A stretch of 64,000 nucleotides of DNA from Hymenochaete sp. R1 (GCA_019400425.1 JAFREE010000001.1:620001-684000), one strand, 5' to 3'. Shown: positions 1-12,182, numbered from the stretch's first letter. The notes: a model not told the origin generated them from the sequence alone. A program made the numbers and translations.

Positions 1-298
1 TCCGGGCTGAGGCCGCGAGCAGAAACTCAGAATCTGCGGACCATCCAATATGAGACAGCGATGAGTCAGAAGATGCTGAGGAAGCAGACGCGGAAGGTTT
101 GTTGGAGACATTGGAGCTTGTCGTTAGAGATAGAGAGGAAGGCGAAGGGGTGAGATCGATGCGCCAGGCTCGAGTGATCTGGAAGGTGTCTGCCCGCCGG
201 ACTACCAAGCGATCATTGACGGCGTTAGCAACCCAATTACCACCACTGCTGAATGCTACCAGTCCATTTGACTGAGAAAATAACTCTGTGTAGTCCAT
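1..298 (-). CDS. wdr8: WRAP73/Wdr8-like WD-repeat protein, N-terminal part (cut by window edge)
   Basis: The minus strand from an ATG at 298 is open without a stop to base 1, giving 99 codons. It begins MDYTELFSQSNGLVAFSSGG, has a LVVRRADTFQI segment and later HIGWSADSEFLL. This is the order of the first beta-propeller blades of WRAP73/WDR8, where a MDFTE-type start, a RLVVRD strand and a WxxDSEF/Y blade are typical. In other fungi and animals the family acts at the spindle pole or centrosome, anchoring microtubules with SSX2IP/Msd1. A Ser-rich insert (about residues 60-82) separates the two strands and is longer than I expect for the family. The gene is head-to-head with the MFS gene. The rest lies outside the window. 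Confidence 0.72.
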   Translation of the reverse strand, partial: MDYTELFSQSNGLVAFSSGGNWVANAVNDRLVVRRADTFQITRAWRIDLTPSPSSLSLTTSSNVSNKPSASASSASSDSSLSHIGWSADSEFLLAASAR

Positions 299-595
299 CT
301 CTGGACTGAACTTCAGAACTTGAAGGCGCGAGACACGCGAGTCCGAGCTTGAGTTGAGTTGAAGGAGCCGTGAGCCGCGGGTTTCGGATGAGTCGTGAAA
401 AGCGCTTACTAACTCCCGAGGTACCATATATGGACGTCCCCGTTGATTAGTAAATAGTGGCTGCCGAGGTCTCTTTATTTCTTTGACTGTGTGCTTCTTA
501 CACACCGAAACATTTCGCTAGAATAAAAACCTCGGCCATGGCTTCCACTCCGAGATACACCCGATTTTCCCCCTTCAATCTCTCCAAAGCACACC
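299..595. promoter_or_regulatory. Shared 5' region between wdr8 and the MFS transporter
   Basis: The start codons of the two divergent genes are 297 bp apart, so this stretch must hold both promoters and 5' leaders. The part next to the MFS start is pyrimidine-rich (CTCCGAG, CCCCCTTCAATCTCTCC), as expected of a fungal leader. No convincing TATA box was seen. Confidence 0.45.
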
Positions 596-2600
596 ATGGC
601 ATCTTCAACAAACGCCAGTGCAACACCTACCATCGTCGAAGACAGAAGTGAGACGGGCAGCCTGAACGAGCAGATCGAGCATGAATACTATCCGGGCCCA
701 GAAGAGCAAAAGAAGCATCCCTATCTCGTCGAATTTGATGAAGGTGATCCGCTCAACCCCAAGGTCCGCCTTCCTTGCTTCTCATTGCAAATTCGGTCTC
801 TTTACTCACAACACACAATGTATTCATTTAGAACTGGTCCCGGCCTTATAGGTGGTACATCACCATCCTCGCGGGCATACTCGTCCTCAATGCGTATGTC
901 TTCGTGCTTTTCAGTATACCGGGTAGACTCTCACATTTCATCACAGCACGTTTGCGTCATCTGCACCCTCAGGAGTTGCGGTAGACCTGATTGACTACTT
1001 TCAAATTTCTCGTGAAGTGGCGGTCTTGACCATCTCTCTTTTCGTTGCCGGTTACTGCGTCGGGCCAATTATCTGGGGACCACTTTCCGAGCAGGTGAAT
1101 ACTTTTCAATCAAGAAGCAAACGAGTCTTCTGAACAAACTTGACAACTCAAGGTTGGGCGACGACCTGTATCCATTGGTGCATTTATTGTCTACACCGGG
1201 TTCCAAGTCGGGTGCGCTTTGTCCAAGAATACTGCATCCATCATCGTCTTCCGTCTCCTGGGTGGTATTTTTGCGGCTGCTCCATTGACAAATAGCGGTG
1301 CTATCATTTCTGATATGTACGTATATTTGATAATCAGCAAAAGTCTAAATTCTGATGGATCCCTGTAGTTGGGATGCTGGCACTCGAGGTAAAGCTTTGG
1401 CCCTTTTCACACTCGCACCCTTTGCTGGACCTGCACTGGGACCAATCGTTGGCGGTTTCATTGAGACATCAGGCGTCAGCTGGAGATGGCTCTTCTGGGT
1501 TCTTACTCTCTTTGCCGGTGTTTGCACAATTCTTATCATTTTCACCCTTCCTGAGACTTTCGCGTGAGTTTCATTCTTTTTTTTTTACTATTGGGTGTAG
1601 CTCATAGTGTATCAGACCTATCATCATGGTGCAAAAGGCAAAGGCAAAGCGCTTGTCGACAGGAGATGAAGGATATTACGCACCCATGGAACGTGAAGAC
1701 AAGAAGTCTTGGGGACGTTGGATAGAACAGATCGTTGCTCGCCCTTTCAAGGTGCTTTTCCAAGAGCCCATGCTGATCGCCATTACTCTTTACATGAGTG
1801 TATGTCTTTCATTTCTGTCTCGACGTTGTCGATACTGATCCTTCTCGTTCTAGTTTGTCTATGGTTGCGTTTACTTATTATTCGAAGCGTTCCCCATCGT
1901 CTTTCAGGAAGGCCATGGCTTCAACTCGGGGGAGAGTGGACTCACTTTCCTTCCCGTGTTTGTTGGAGGGATCACTGGTGTCTTGACGTATCTTGTTGTC
2001 TTCAATCCGAGGTATGAAAGGCTTATGGAACAATACAAGCCGAATCCGGTTCCTCCTGAGGAACGCTTGAATCTCGCCGTCGTCGCTGCACCTATCTTTG
2101 CAATAGCATTCTTCTGGTTTGGTTGGACATCGTATCCGTCAATCTCGTACTGGGCCCCGCTGATGGCTGGTTTGCCGATGGGATTCTCAGTTGTCCTCAT
2201 CTTCGTGAGTCTTCTGCCTCCCATATTTCTTCATCGAAGCCTAATTCTGTGCTCCAGTTGGCGCTTTTTAACTACATGATTGACGCGTATCTCTTTGTTG
2301 CGGCGTCTGCTCTGGCATCGAATACTGTCGTGCGAAGCTCTTTCGGAGCCGCTTTCCCCTTATTTGCCAACCAGATGTACACTGCGCTCAATCCCAGATG
2401 GGCTTCGACACTCATTGGTTGTGTAGCCGCTATTATGATTCCCATACCCCTCATACTTGTCAAGTGTGTATTTCTTCTTTTCGACTCGTGCACTCTCTTA
2501 ATGCTCTATATTCTCTAGATTTGGGCCGAGACTCCGACAACACTCGAAACACGCTCCATCATTACCAAACAGGCCTGTTGTGGAGGAGTCGAAAGTCTGA
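596..2600 (+). CDS. Major facilitator superfamily transporter (DHA1 drug/polyamine type)
   Basis: Plasma-membrane proton antiporter family exporting drugs, polyamines or toxic metabolites. About nine exons join into roughly 500 residues. The cytosolic N-terminus carries the family mark FDEGDPLNPKNWS just before TM1. The spliced protein then reads YITILAGILVLNATFASS, LTISLFVAGYCVGPIIWGPL, GRRPVSIGAFIVYTGF and a motif-C-like segment around APFAGPALGPIVGGF. The central loop lies near residues 260-310, and the second half shows YGCVYLLFEAFPIVF and later membrane helices. The protein ends ...PVVEESKV with a stop at 2598-2600. The first intron (764-831) has the weak donor GTCCGC; its removal restores the PKNWS motif. 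Substrate unknown. No cluster genes are adjacent, so a general efflux role is more likely than a pathway-specific exporter. Confidence 0.88.
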
Positions 2601-3307
2601 AAATGATCTCTCAGCAGTTATCTTTTTCGTGAATCTTTAACCTTATTTTATCACTTTGACAACTTTTTTTTTCGCGACTCTGCCTTCAACCACAATCGCA
2701 TTTCTTTTCTAGATTAAATTTACTTGGCTATCAGAGCATGGTTGATGGACTCATGGGGATAGAATTTTGATTATAACCTCCTAACCCGCCTATTCATTTA
2801 TTCTCATCGTCTCTTCTAACTCCCTTTTTATCGCCTTGAAGTTTACGCACATGCTCTCACACTTACGATTATCTCACTCATCCTTCTTCCAATCTTATTT
2901 TTCTTCTTCACGACTCTTTCTTCCTACATTCGCATGCTCTGTGGTATAGTGACATCGTGACGAACTTTTACGACTTATTAGTAAAGTAATAGAAGAAAGC
3001 CAATGAAAGACTTAACACCCGTGTCATTCGCCGTTTCCCACGCACGAGCCGGTTCGTCCATCGAAAGCCGACGGCGTTCCGAATCTTCATTGAAACAACC
3101 TCATGTCCCTCATGACTCTTTGCGAGTGGGAAAACTTATGGTTTGGCACGAACAAGCATATGCTTATATCGAAGTGTCATGCTCACGATTCGGAACTCAA
3201 GACTACTTCTGTGCTCTCATCTGGGTGTCGAGACTCAAAGCTTCTCACCAATGCAGACCCTTTCTTCAGCGTTCAATCGCATTCGGCGGCGCAACACAGG
3301 CTCTGAA
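2601..3307. other. Intergenic: MFS 3' region and GGT promoter
   Basis: About 700 bp between two same-strand genes. AT-rich with T-runs just after the MFS stop (3' UTR-like). From about 3003 an open frame runs into the GGT gene, but it shows no family similarity and I treat it as 5' leader. No RNA gene seen. Confidence 0.4.
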
Positions 3308-5834
3308 ATGTCTACTGTCTCTACTACTGCCAACCAGAAGCTACAGGGAATTTCCAAGGACTCTCGAAAGAAAGTAGACTGGGATAAGATCAACAATCCC
3401 GAGATCGTTCTCCAGCGTTTCCCAAGCCGCCGTTCTCAAGTCTACGGCACCAAAGGTGTTGTCGCTGCCTCCCAGCCCCTAGCTGTAGAAGCCGGCCTTG
3501 AAATTCTCAGGAAGGGTGGTAATGCGGCGGATGCAGCTGTAGCGACCTCCGCAGCATTGAACGTCACTGAACCGAGCTGTTGTGGGATTGGAGGCGACGC
3601 GTTTTGCCTGTTCTATAATGCAGAGACAAAAGAGGTGAAAGCTCTAAATGGGTCAGGCAGGTCACCTGGAAAGCTCACGATGGAATACATGCGCGAGAGG
3701 GGAGTAACCGGACGGTCAATCCCTCTTACGGATCTAAACTGTGTCACAGTCCCAGGTGCAGCTGCTGCTTGGGTTGATACGGTCGAGAAGCTCGGAAGTG
3801 GAAAGCTTACAGTAGCTGAAGTCTTGGAACCTGCGATTCGGTTGGCTGAGGAAGGGTGAGCTTTCATCTCACAAATTTGCGTCGCTTACTCGACCTTTTG
3901 AAAACAGAGTCCCGGTGTCTGAGATTCATGGTTACTCGGTGAGTCCTTAGCTGCGAGTAAGGTTTATGATTTCTCGCTTGTCGTACTCATGAAATTGTAA
4001 GTGGGGAAGGGCGGAGAATCTTCTGAAAAATGCTTCACCTAACGGCGACGCCATGCTCTTGAATGGTAAAGCACCTCTTCCGGGCCAAATCATGCAGTTC
4101 CCCGACCTCGCCCAAACGTTCCGTTCCGTGGCAGAAAGCGGCAAGGAAGGGTTCTACAAAGGGCGGGTTGCAGAAGCGATTGTAGAGCTCATTCAAAGTA
4201 AAGGCGGCGTCATGGAATTAGAAGACCTAGCAAAGCACGAAACCACCTTTGTGGAGCCTATCAGCTATACGTATAATGGCGAAGTCACAGTGTATGAGGT
4301 GAATTTATTTCTTACGTTCCGCATACTATATCTGATGTCTTTTGCGAAGTGTCCACCAAACGGTCAAGGTAAGAAAAGGCGGAAAGATGCAATTTTCATA
4401 GATTAATCGAAAACGCTACGCTCAAAGGAATAACCGCGCTTTTGGCACTCGGAATTATCGATAACATCCAGAAGGCCGGGCTAGTTCCAGACGTTTTAGA
4501 TATGGAGCACAACTCGCCAGAATATCTTCATCTACTGATTGAATCTCTGAGGTGGGGATGTTCCTAGGTATCCAGTCGTCCACCCCTTATACTCCTGATT
4601 TTCTGCTAGGCTGGCTTTTGCAGATAGCCAATATTACGTGAACGACCCAGAATTCAATCCCATCCCCGTGAGCGAATTACTCAGTGAGGTACGAGTTGCA
4701 TTGGATATTGAGGAACGGAAGCATATGCTTATCCGCGATGATAGGAATACTTGACGTCTCGCGCCAAGTTGTTCGATCCTGGAAAGTCGAACCCCAAGGT
4801 CATTCATGTGAGCTTGCTTTTCGTAAAGAATTAGGAAAGTATTTGAATATTGCATCAAGGGAAACCCCGCAAATTCCTCAGACACAGTTTACTTTTCAGG
4901 TACGAGTTGGCGCGCAGTTTCATGCGTCTACTCTGACGCAGTTCGATAGTGGTGGATCAGTGGGGCAACGCATGCAGCTACATACAGAGCAACTATGCCG
5001 GTGGGTTGATATGGAAGACATTATATATACCGATCTGACAAAGTTGTAGGCTTCGGGACTGGCGGTAGGTGCTACTGAAAGATTGGTTACTCATAGCATG
5101 AATCTATCTGTATCTTTCAGCCATTCCGAAGGGCTGCGGATTCACCTTACAGAATCGAGGGTCGGGATTCGTACTTCTAGAGGGTCACCCAAACGAATTG
5201 AAGGTAGGATCAATTACTTCGCGCTAGTCGCACTTTTCACTCTCGTTCAATTAGCCCGGAAAGAGGCCCTATCACACGATCATCCCCGCTATGGCTCTGC
5301 GCGGCGACGAGCTCTTTCTTTCATACGGTGTGATGGGAGGCTTTATGCAACCTCAAGGTGGGGTAAAAATCAGACTAGAACAACCGGCCGTCGCATTGAC
5401 AAGAGAGAAAATTTACAGGGCACGTCCAAGTCTTGTTGAATATGCTTCGGGGCTTCACTGCACAAGCGTCCCTAGATAGCCCCCGCTTTTGCATATCAGC
5501 GGGATCCCCTGACTCTGAGGTGAAGGGGTCGGCGGAAAAGGCTGGGGACGTAAACAGCGAAGTCTATTTCGAGGAAGGCATACCGGAGACAACCGTCGCA
5601 AAGCTACGCGGTAAGAAAGGTCCTGGGTCTCTTGCCAGAAAAGGAGTGTTGACAAAAAGGCTTGTTTATCAAACAGCGATGGGCCACGATGCGTTGCTCG
5701 TTCGAGGGTTCCAAAGGGGAATGATGGGTAGAGGGCAAGTGATACAGAAAATAGTCGACAGTGCTAGCGGCCGGACGGTTTGGGCTGCAGGTTCGGACCC
5801 TCGGGCAGATGGGCATGCGAGTGCTCAGATATGA
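3308..5834 (+). CDS. Gamma-glutamyltranspeptidase family hydrolase (glutathione hydrolase-like)
   Basis: N-terminal-nucleophile enzyme that cleaves gamma-glutamyl bonds, as in glutathione. I start at [12 protein letters not shown]; an in-frame ATG at 3143 would add 55 residues with no family similarity. Family landmarks are [33 protein letters not shown] and, after splicing, CPPNGQG and [17 protein letters not shown]. The presumed catalytic threonine is in [20 protein letters not shown] (Thr codon 4884-4886), which marks the self-cleavage site between large and small subunits. Downstream are [38 protein letters not shown] and [12 protein letters not shown]. The C-terminus ...[21 protein letters not shown] is typical. 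About a dozen exons give roughly 590 residues. No signal peptide is obvious, so a cytosolic YwrD-like branch is likely. Confidence 0.9.
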
Positions 5835-5967
5835 TTTTGTATTGAGTTTTGGTGAATGTTATTAAGAACTTGTAAACAGCAATGTTACAGTAATTGACTG
5901 CCCCAGACCAGTATCAATGCAGAGAAATTCTCTTGGTTAAAATGCAATGGAGTGCAGTCGAAAGCAT

Positions 5968-7612
5968 TCACATGCGCCGCCGCCTTTCGTTGCCGACTAT
6001 GAAGTCTGTTAAAAAAATATCAATATAATATTCAGAGAACGTACTAGCTTCGTTACGACGATACTCTCGCAACTCTTTTGTCCTGTCGGGGCCACTAATC
6101 TTCCCCCAACCAGCTAGTGGAACAACCATCACCGTCGCGTTGTCTGTACTACCTATTTCTTCGGCGAAATTCAGAATGGTTTTGGCGGCTTCCTTGGGAT
6201 CTCTTGCATTTCGAGCAAGGTCAACGATTTCTGCATCGGATAGAACGGAAGAAATTCCATCAGTGACTAACACGATGTATGCCCATTCTGAGCCCTTCAG
6301 TAATTTGGCCTTTACTTCGGGCTCGGCTGTAACTCCGTACTGCTTGTAGTTCATATCACCTATTCTACGAAACCATTGAGGTTTGCATTGGTCAAAAAAT
6401 CAGTATTTGGAAGAGAATGCAGGGAGATTACATACCCCCTAGTATTAGCTAGTGCTCCCATCCACCTCAAGAAAACAAAGCATCAATGGTAGTTCGGCTT
6501 CAACGCCAGAGGCAAAACAATCACCTCGTTTCCCCAAAAGAGTCCATGACAAGCCGAGAGCTACCCCAACGGCGCAGCCTGTTGGCTTCGCCCTGAGCTT
6601 CTGCATGATGATCATGGGTCATCCTAACGACATGTCCCCCGTCAGTCGAACATAGAATAACCCGCGTATCTCTGTGGCACGTAAATTATCAGGGCTGGAA
6701 ATGCAGTGGAACAAAAAAAACCAACCCAACATGCGCAACAGTGAGAGAAACTTGTTTTGCAGCAAAGAAGGGGGTCGCAGGGGCATCTAAGGACTGCAGG
6801 AACGCAACCGAAGCTGTTGCTCCGCACGTCTTGGACTCGTGTACAATTCGGTCCGCCTGGGCATATTTTTCATGTCAACTAGAACTAGAAATGCACAAGA
6901 GCGGATGAACGTACTTCCAGGAATGCCAGGGTTGCCCGAGCTTCGAGGTCCATCTCACCAGCCGACTGAGGGTCGGAAGACCAGGGCTGCAAGACGCCAC
7001 CTTTGTAACGCCTGAAGTAGCCTCCCAATTCCTTCGTCCATGCTAGAACCTCTGGAATCTGTGACTTGTCAGCAGATTCGAGTATCCCATGCAAATTTTG
7101 GTGGAGAAAACTACACGCGCAAAGAAGAGGCATCAGTTGAAGAACGAAGAAACTGGCGACTAACACGCACAGTGATACAGCTTGACCCCCGTGCCCGTCA
7201 TAAATCCCAACGTAAACAACCTGTCTGGAGAACTCGTCCCCGACAGCACTGGGATCCCAGTCAATACCAAAGCTCTTTTTGACACTGAGGCGAAGCTCCT
7301 CCGGGTTTAAAGTGAGGGTAGCAATCTGATGTTGGTCTTCTTGATAACTTGGTGTGCAAATTCAAGCGCACAAATATTGAGAACAGGAGGTCTTGAACTC
7401 ACAGCCGTTCACCGCGCGACTCTGCTATTCCAATGACTTTCGGAGAGCCAAGTGGGATCCGAAGAGTACCCCCTAAAAGAGTATTGATTCAGGTATAAGA
7501 GTAGGTTCCGTTACAAGAGCTCACCAGGCGCGGATGCCTTTAGGTACGTATGGTATTGTCTGCCAACGGATTTGAAGACGGAAAGTAGGCTTCTTGAACG
7601 GATTGATAACAT
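5968..7612 (-). CDS. PP2C-type Ser/Thr phosphatase, probably mitochondrial (PTC6-like)
   Basis: Mn/Mg-dependent protein phosphatase assembled from about eight exons. The start MLSIRSRSLLSVFKSVGRQY (from 7612) is basic and hydroxylated without acidic residues, a plausible mitochondrial presequence. The core shows IGIAESRGERL, YQEDQH, the metal-binding motif VYVGIYDGHGGQAVS (around 7170-7220), CGATASVAFLQ, TRVILCSTDGGHVVRMT, GSSRLVMDSFGE, ANTRGIGDMNYKQYGVTAEPEV, LVTDGISSVLSD and GSTDNATVMVVPLAGW. Metal-coordinating Asp residues are visible in DGHGG, TDG and TDN. The last intron (near 5990-6040) is inferred because splicing restores the ending AIGNERRRRM seen in the family as I recall it; reading through gives a different tail with the same stop. 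The yeast relatives are mitochondrial phosphatases linked to mitophagy and pyruvate dehydrogenase. The exact orthologue is not certain. Confidence 0.85.
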
Positions 7613-7854
7613 GCAGTTAGGTCGTCAGCATGTAACTGAGTGGCCTTTCGCATTTCAGAACGAGTGTTGGATGTTTAGAGAGCTGTGTGGGCAAGCGTCG
7701 GGCGCTCACTTGCATGATCTTCTTCGGGATCTGCACTAATAAAACACTCGTCTCACTTCGGTCGTCGGACTCTTTTCTTCCTCAATTTGCCACTGCTGCT
7801 GATACTGCTACTGTACAACAAAATCGACGGCGAATAAAAAAATCCAATCCTCAT

Positions 7855-8986
7855 TTAGTTCAACAAACGTTTAGGAGCCCCATCTAGGAAAGCCAGTATA
7901 TTATCCACACTTTCCGACCAATAGCTTTGGAACGTTCTGTCGCTCACATATGCCGAATGAGGCGTCAATGTGACATTGTCAAGCTTGCGGAGAGGATGAT
8001 CTAGCGGAAGCGGTTCAATCTTAGCAACAAGCATAGTCAGTTCATTTGCCATACAATCAAAGACAACCCAATGAAATCTCACGTTATAGACATCGAGACC
8101 CGCACCAGCGATTACTTTCCTGGCTAGCGCATCCACTAGGTCATTTTCATTGACTATGGGTCCCCGCGAAGTATTGATAAAAAACGCGGTGGATTTCATT
8201 TGCTCGAAGTCAGATATCCCTATCAGATTTCGTGTTGCTTCCGAGAGGACCATATGCAAGGACACGACATCGCTCTGGCTAAACAGCTCAGCCTTCGTCC
8301 CTACAAATTCGACACCTGCTTCCGCTGCCCTTTCAGGAGTGAGGTTCGGAGACCAAGCAATTACTCGCATATTGAACGCTTTCGCGATCTAAAATACTTC
8401 AATATCGACAAATATAATCATTACGAGCAGTTGACTCCTACGTTCGCAGTCTTCTTCCCGAGCGTCCCGGCTCCCACAAGGCCAAGGGTCCGACCACTTA
8501 GGCCGAGAGTCACGAATGATTGCCAAGGTGTCTGAGGAAGATTCATGTTCAGTACTTGTGATGAAGTGCGTGACTTACTTTGAACTGAACAACACGCATA
8601 TGATCATGAGCCACAAATTTGACGGTGGCCAAGATCAGGGCCCATATATGTTCGAGAGTCGATTCTCCTCTGAAGGACGTGCCTGACACTGGGATTCCCT
8701 TCGATCGGGCGTATGACACATCGATACTTCTGTTCTGAAAACTTGTGGTGGCTATGAACTTCAGATTTGGTAGTTTGTCTAACAAGCTGGCGGGGAACTT
8801 GGTGCGTTCTCTCATCGCACATATGATGGTATACGGTTGAAGTCGTTTGGCTAATACATCCTCATCGTGTACAGTGTCGTCGAATACGTCGACCGACAGA
8901 CTATCTATTATCGGTTCCCAGTCTGCATACTTGAAAGCAACGTGTTGATAATCATCCAGGATAGCGATCTTTATTTTGTCGGGCAT
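7855..8986 (-). CDS. D-isomer-specific 2-hydroxyacid dehydrogenase (NAD-dependent)
   Basis: Reversible NAD(P)H reduction of a 2-oxoacid to a D-2-hydroxyacid. I start at MPDKIKIAILDDYQHVA (8986); an upstream in-frame ATG at 9022 would add MFLLPLYFECLP. The N-terminal half is the catalytic domain (AILDDYQ...FKYADW...IICAMRERTKFPASLL). The Rossmann motif GLVGAGTLGKKTAKIAKAF follows the first introns. The catalytic triad is visible: Arg in FINTSRGPIVNENDLVDAL, Glu in YNIEPLPLDHPL and His in VTLTPHSAY. The intron at about 8016-8080 is inferred by restoring the Glu motif. About 330 residues, normal for the family. Substrate cannot be assigned; glyoxylate/hydroxypyruvate reductase or phosphoglycerate dehydrogenase-like activity are possibilities. 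Confidence 0.88.
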
Positions 8987-9286
8987 TGGAAGGCACTCGA
9001 AATACAGTGGAAGTAAGAACAAGAGAACCTCAAGGCGTTAAATGCGATTGAGATGTGCTTAGTAACACTCAGCCACAGGTTGTGTGTGGTTATTGGTGTC
9101 TCACGGGCACGTTGCACTCCTAAAGCTTAAATGTGTGTCGATCCTACCCCGTTTTCTCCATCGAACACATCCGACCATAAACTTTTGCAGCCCTTGCTTC
9201 TTTTCAAACACTCTAAACTCATTTCGGACATAAGTTTCGAGTATCAAAGTGTATCCAGGACGATGCGCCACACCTCAGGTGCTCAC

Positions 9287-9787
9287 CGCGGGATCTTTCC
9301 ATTTCATCACGTACTCCTCGTACTCTCCATTCACTTCCGCTTCCAGCAAAGCCTGCGGTATTTCTGCTATGGTTTGGGATGTCTCTGCGTTCTATAGTTT
9401 CTTCAACGAACCAGCAATCGTCCGTATGGCGGCTTCGTGCCGTTCAATTGATCTATAGGACGCGAGAGCGCTCAACGAAGCCGGGCCTCCGAATGATTCA
9501 TCTGGAGTCTCAACGACAGTTCTACTGAGATACCATCTGTCAAATTTTTGAGAAGACACGGATCGCAGCCGACATTTTTACTCAAATAACGTCCTCGAAC
9601 GCAGATCCTTCGTTTCCTCAGTTCGTAGAATCTCTGAAGTAAACTTGGGCCAGCCCTCCGCATTAGGGATCGTTGAAAGCTTTCGAATATCTATTTTCGT
9701 CGACTAGATATGGTGCCTCACAGCACTCAACAACTCCGGACTCCTTAACAGTGTCTTGCCGTCATGAAATCCTGATCTCTCCTTAAT
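9287..9787 (-). CDS. Candidate spliced gene fragment of unknown function
   Basis: No long frame exists here, but the minus strand gives coding-like segments that join at good splice signals. They include GWPKFTSEILRTEETKDLRS, then WYLSRTVVETPDESFGG, then RSIERHEAAIRT and IPQALLEAEVNGEYEEYVMK. The exons I infer are about 9727-9787, 9582-9690, 9412-9536 and 9287-9366. Two introns (9537-9581 and 9367-9411) are both exactly 45 nt with GT and AG ends and preserve frame, which supports splicing. The 9691-9726 intron would be only 36 nt, the start codon is unresolved and so is the 3' end (below 9287). It may be a real small gene or a decayed one. No family recognised. Confidence 0.35.
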
Positions 9788-10480
9788 CTAATAGCCAAGT
9801 CAATCCGGACAACATCGGTGAGCTGAGTCGAGAGTCAGTCCGCCTGTGTACAAAAAAGGAAACATGACCTTGAAGGGTCGCGAGACAGAAGGAATGTGGG
9901 CCCTGGATGTTTGTACGTGTGTGTATCTTATCAGTGAGTTCCTCGTATTGTTGATTGAAAAGAACATTGACAAAATTTTCGATGTTTATGAAGATGCAGA
10001 GAATCGACAAGGATGGACTATATTATTCTTGATTATAAGTATTAAGCAGATCTGATTTCATGAATGAAAAAAAGTGAAGTGGCTGGATTGTACGGGCCCT
10101 CGAACCTTTGCCCATGTGCACTCCTGCTACCTCTCCCGACTCGGTCACTACCGAAGCGGCAAGTAGCGCGTGATTAGCATGTGCACCCCGCAGATACACG
10201 ACCCTTACTTGACGGATTATACAGCCAATAACCCTCTGCGATTTTCTTATCTTCATACGTGTGCAGGCCGTCGATGCAGCTGTGGAGATGGTACCTTGAA
10301 CCGGCACCAGATACCTTACTTTGGGAAGAACGATGCAGGTGCCAGGGGCAACGGCTCTCGTGCCGCGCAGTTAAGAATGCGCACTGCTTCCCGAGATGAC
10401 CCCCGCCTTCGACCCTCTACATCCCCACGACGTTCAAATTCTCGTTCGCCTCTACACCTGGTCGGCGCTCAGTCACCACG
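9788..10480. other. Unresolved intergenic stretch upstream of the GPCR gene
   Basis: Roughly 700 bp with short open frames on both strands. A 94-codon minus frame (10023-10307) and a 167-codon plus frame (10170-10673) are present but show no recognisable family and overlap the GPCR first exon. Part may be the 5' end of the candidate gene below it; the part near 10480 should hold the GPCR promoter and leader. Confidence 0.35.
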
Positions 10481-12182
10481 ATGCCCAATCTCGTCTCGAG
10501 GGAAGGATCTTATGGACCAAAGACGGACACGAATGCAGTTTTTACGTTCGGAGAACGACTGGGAATTGTGTTCATCGTTGAGGCTGCTTTTCTGTCATTG
10601 CTATCGGTCATGGGTCTGCTGCTTTACATATCGGTTAGTGTTGCCGTTGTCATTGCGTTTACTTCATATCTGAACTAGAAATTTCTTAGACAGCCGCTGC
10701 GAAGACTAAGCGCCGCCGTCGGTGGACCATGTCAACGCCTCTACACGTCTACTTTTTATCCATGATGGTCGCGGAGATGATACAATCCATTGGTAAGCGG
10801 TCCCTGTCATTGACTGCAACAATCAGTGATAACGCGTCCTTTTATAGGAGCAATCATGAATTTGAAGTGGGTTGTCGAAGCGGTTAGTCCCTTCTTAATG
10901 CTATCGAACAAACATGTTCAAATATTTATTTTTAGAGTGTCTCTGAAGGGGCCTTCTGTACTTCGCAAGGGTTACTCAAACAAATTGGAGACGTTTCAGT
11001 CGCTCTAAAGTAAGTATCCTCTCGAGATTGTACAGAATCGACATTGACAAAGCTCGTAGCACGCTCGTAGGTTTTATTGAGACCTTGGTTCGACCAGTCC
11101 TGACTGACTCTCCGATAAGTGTATCGCAATTCATACGTTCTCTGCTATTGTTTTCCGATGGAGGCCCACACACCCTCGCCTTATATCCTCCCTTATGTTG
11201 ACCTCGATCTGGCTAATCGTATTCTTAATCGTGGTAAGCATGAATCCACCTTCTCTTCAGTGGACCTTCCCTCACTCGCCGTTAGGTCATTAGCGCGGGA
11301 ACACACAAGAACAACATCGAGGACTACTGGACACGGACTCAATATTGTATGTGTTCCTTCTGTGCATGTGACGGATATTGTCCTGAAGACATGACAGGGT
11401 GCTGGATCTCGAAAAACTACAAGATTCAACAATACTTATTGGATTATGTTTTCATGTGGGCAACGTAAGTATTGGAGGATATTCGAGGTCATGCGACACC
11501 AAATATTGATATACTTTCAGCGCATTCGCGAATATTGTCCTTTACATTCCACTGTCGCTTGTCATACGCGGAGTCTTCCAAGTTCACGGGAGGCGCGTTA
11601 AGTTCACAAACAAAGAAGAGAGGAGACAAATATCGACGCAAGGATCGACAGCAAGCGGAAAGGGCGTTGACAGCATTGCCATGCAGATGCTTTTGTAAGT
11701 ACGAGCAGATTGCTTTGTTGCGACTCAGCTGACGACATAACAGCTATCCTTTGGTATACACCCTTACCGTACTCCCCATTGCCATCGTCCGCTTCCGATC
11801 CTTCTACGACAAGAACGTCCCCTTCGTCTACACCGTTATCGCAGATGTCCTCTTCTGCTGTTCAGGCTTTTTCAACGTCATCCTCTTCGGCCTCACTCGT
11901 CCGGCTCTTATGCCCCGCCGAGACTCGACACTCCCTGTCGTCACCCACAATAACTTCTCATTCTCCCTTCGTAGCCCAGGAGCTGATCAGCAGTGTTTCT
12001 CCGCTCGACCTTCCTTGCTCCCGCCTCGCTCTCATATCGGGCCTTCACCAGACGAAGGCGAGATGTTTCACTTTGACTCACACTCCTTCAATGATCATAC
12101 GTTCGACCTCCATTTGATGGAACCCAGCCCGACGAAATCGAGATTGAGCCCCTCGATTTCTTCCTTCCGGACTCATGAATGA
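10481..12182 (+). CDS. Seven-transmembrane GPCR, cAMP-receptor/Git3-like class
   Basis: Plasma-membrane receptor likely signalling through a heterotrimeric G protein. About nine exons join into roughly 440 residues. The helices after splicing are GIVFIVEAAFLSLLSVMGLL (TM1), YFLSMMVAEMIQSIGAIM (TM2), VALNTLCIAIHTFSAIVFRW (TM3, with the IHTF motif usual in this fungal group), SSLMLTSIWLIVFLIVVI (TM4), YLLDYVFMWATAFANIVLYI (TM5), FYPLVYTLTVLPIAIVRF (TM6) and TVIADVLFCCSGFFNVILF (TM7). Loop 3 between TM5 and TM6 is basic and about 40 residues. The Ser-rich C-terminal tail ends ...SISSFRTHE. The short extracellular N-terminus (about 20 residues) makes this start plausible. Ligand unknown; nutrient or cAMP-like sensing is only suggested by family. 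Confidence 0.82.

Noticed and set aside
10023..10307. 94-codon minus-strand frame
   Set aside because: No family similarity, no splice-compatible neighbours, and it lies upstream of the GPCR gene. Probably a chance frame.
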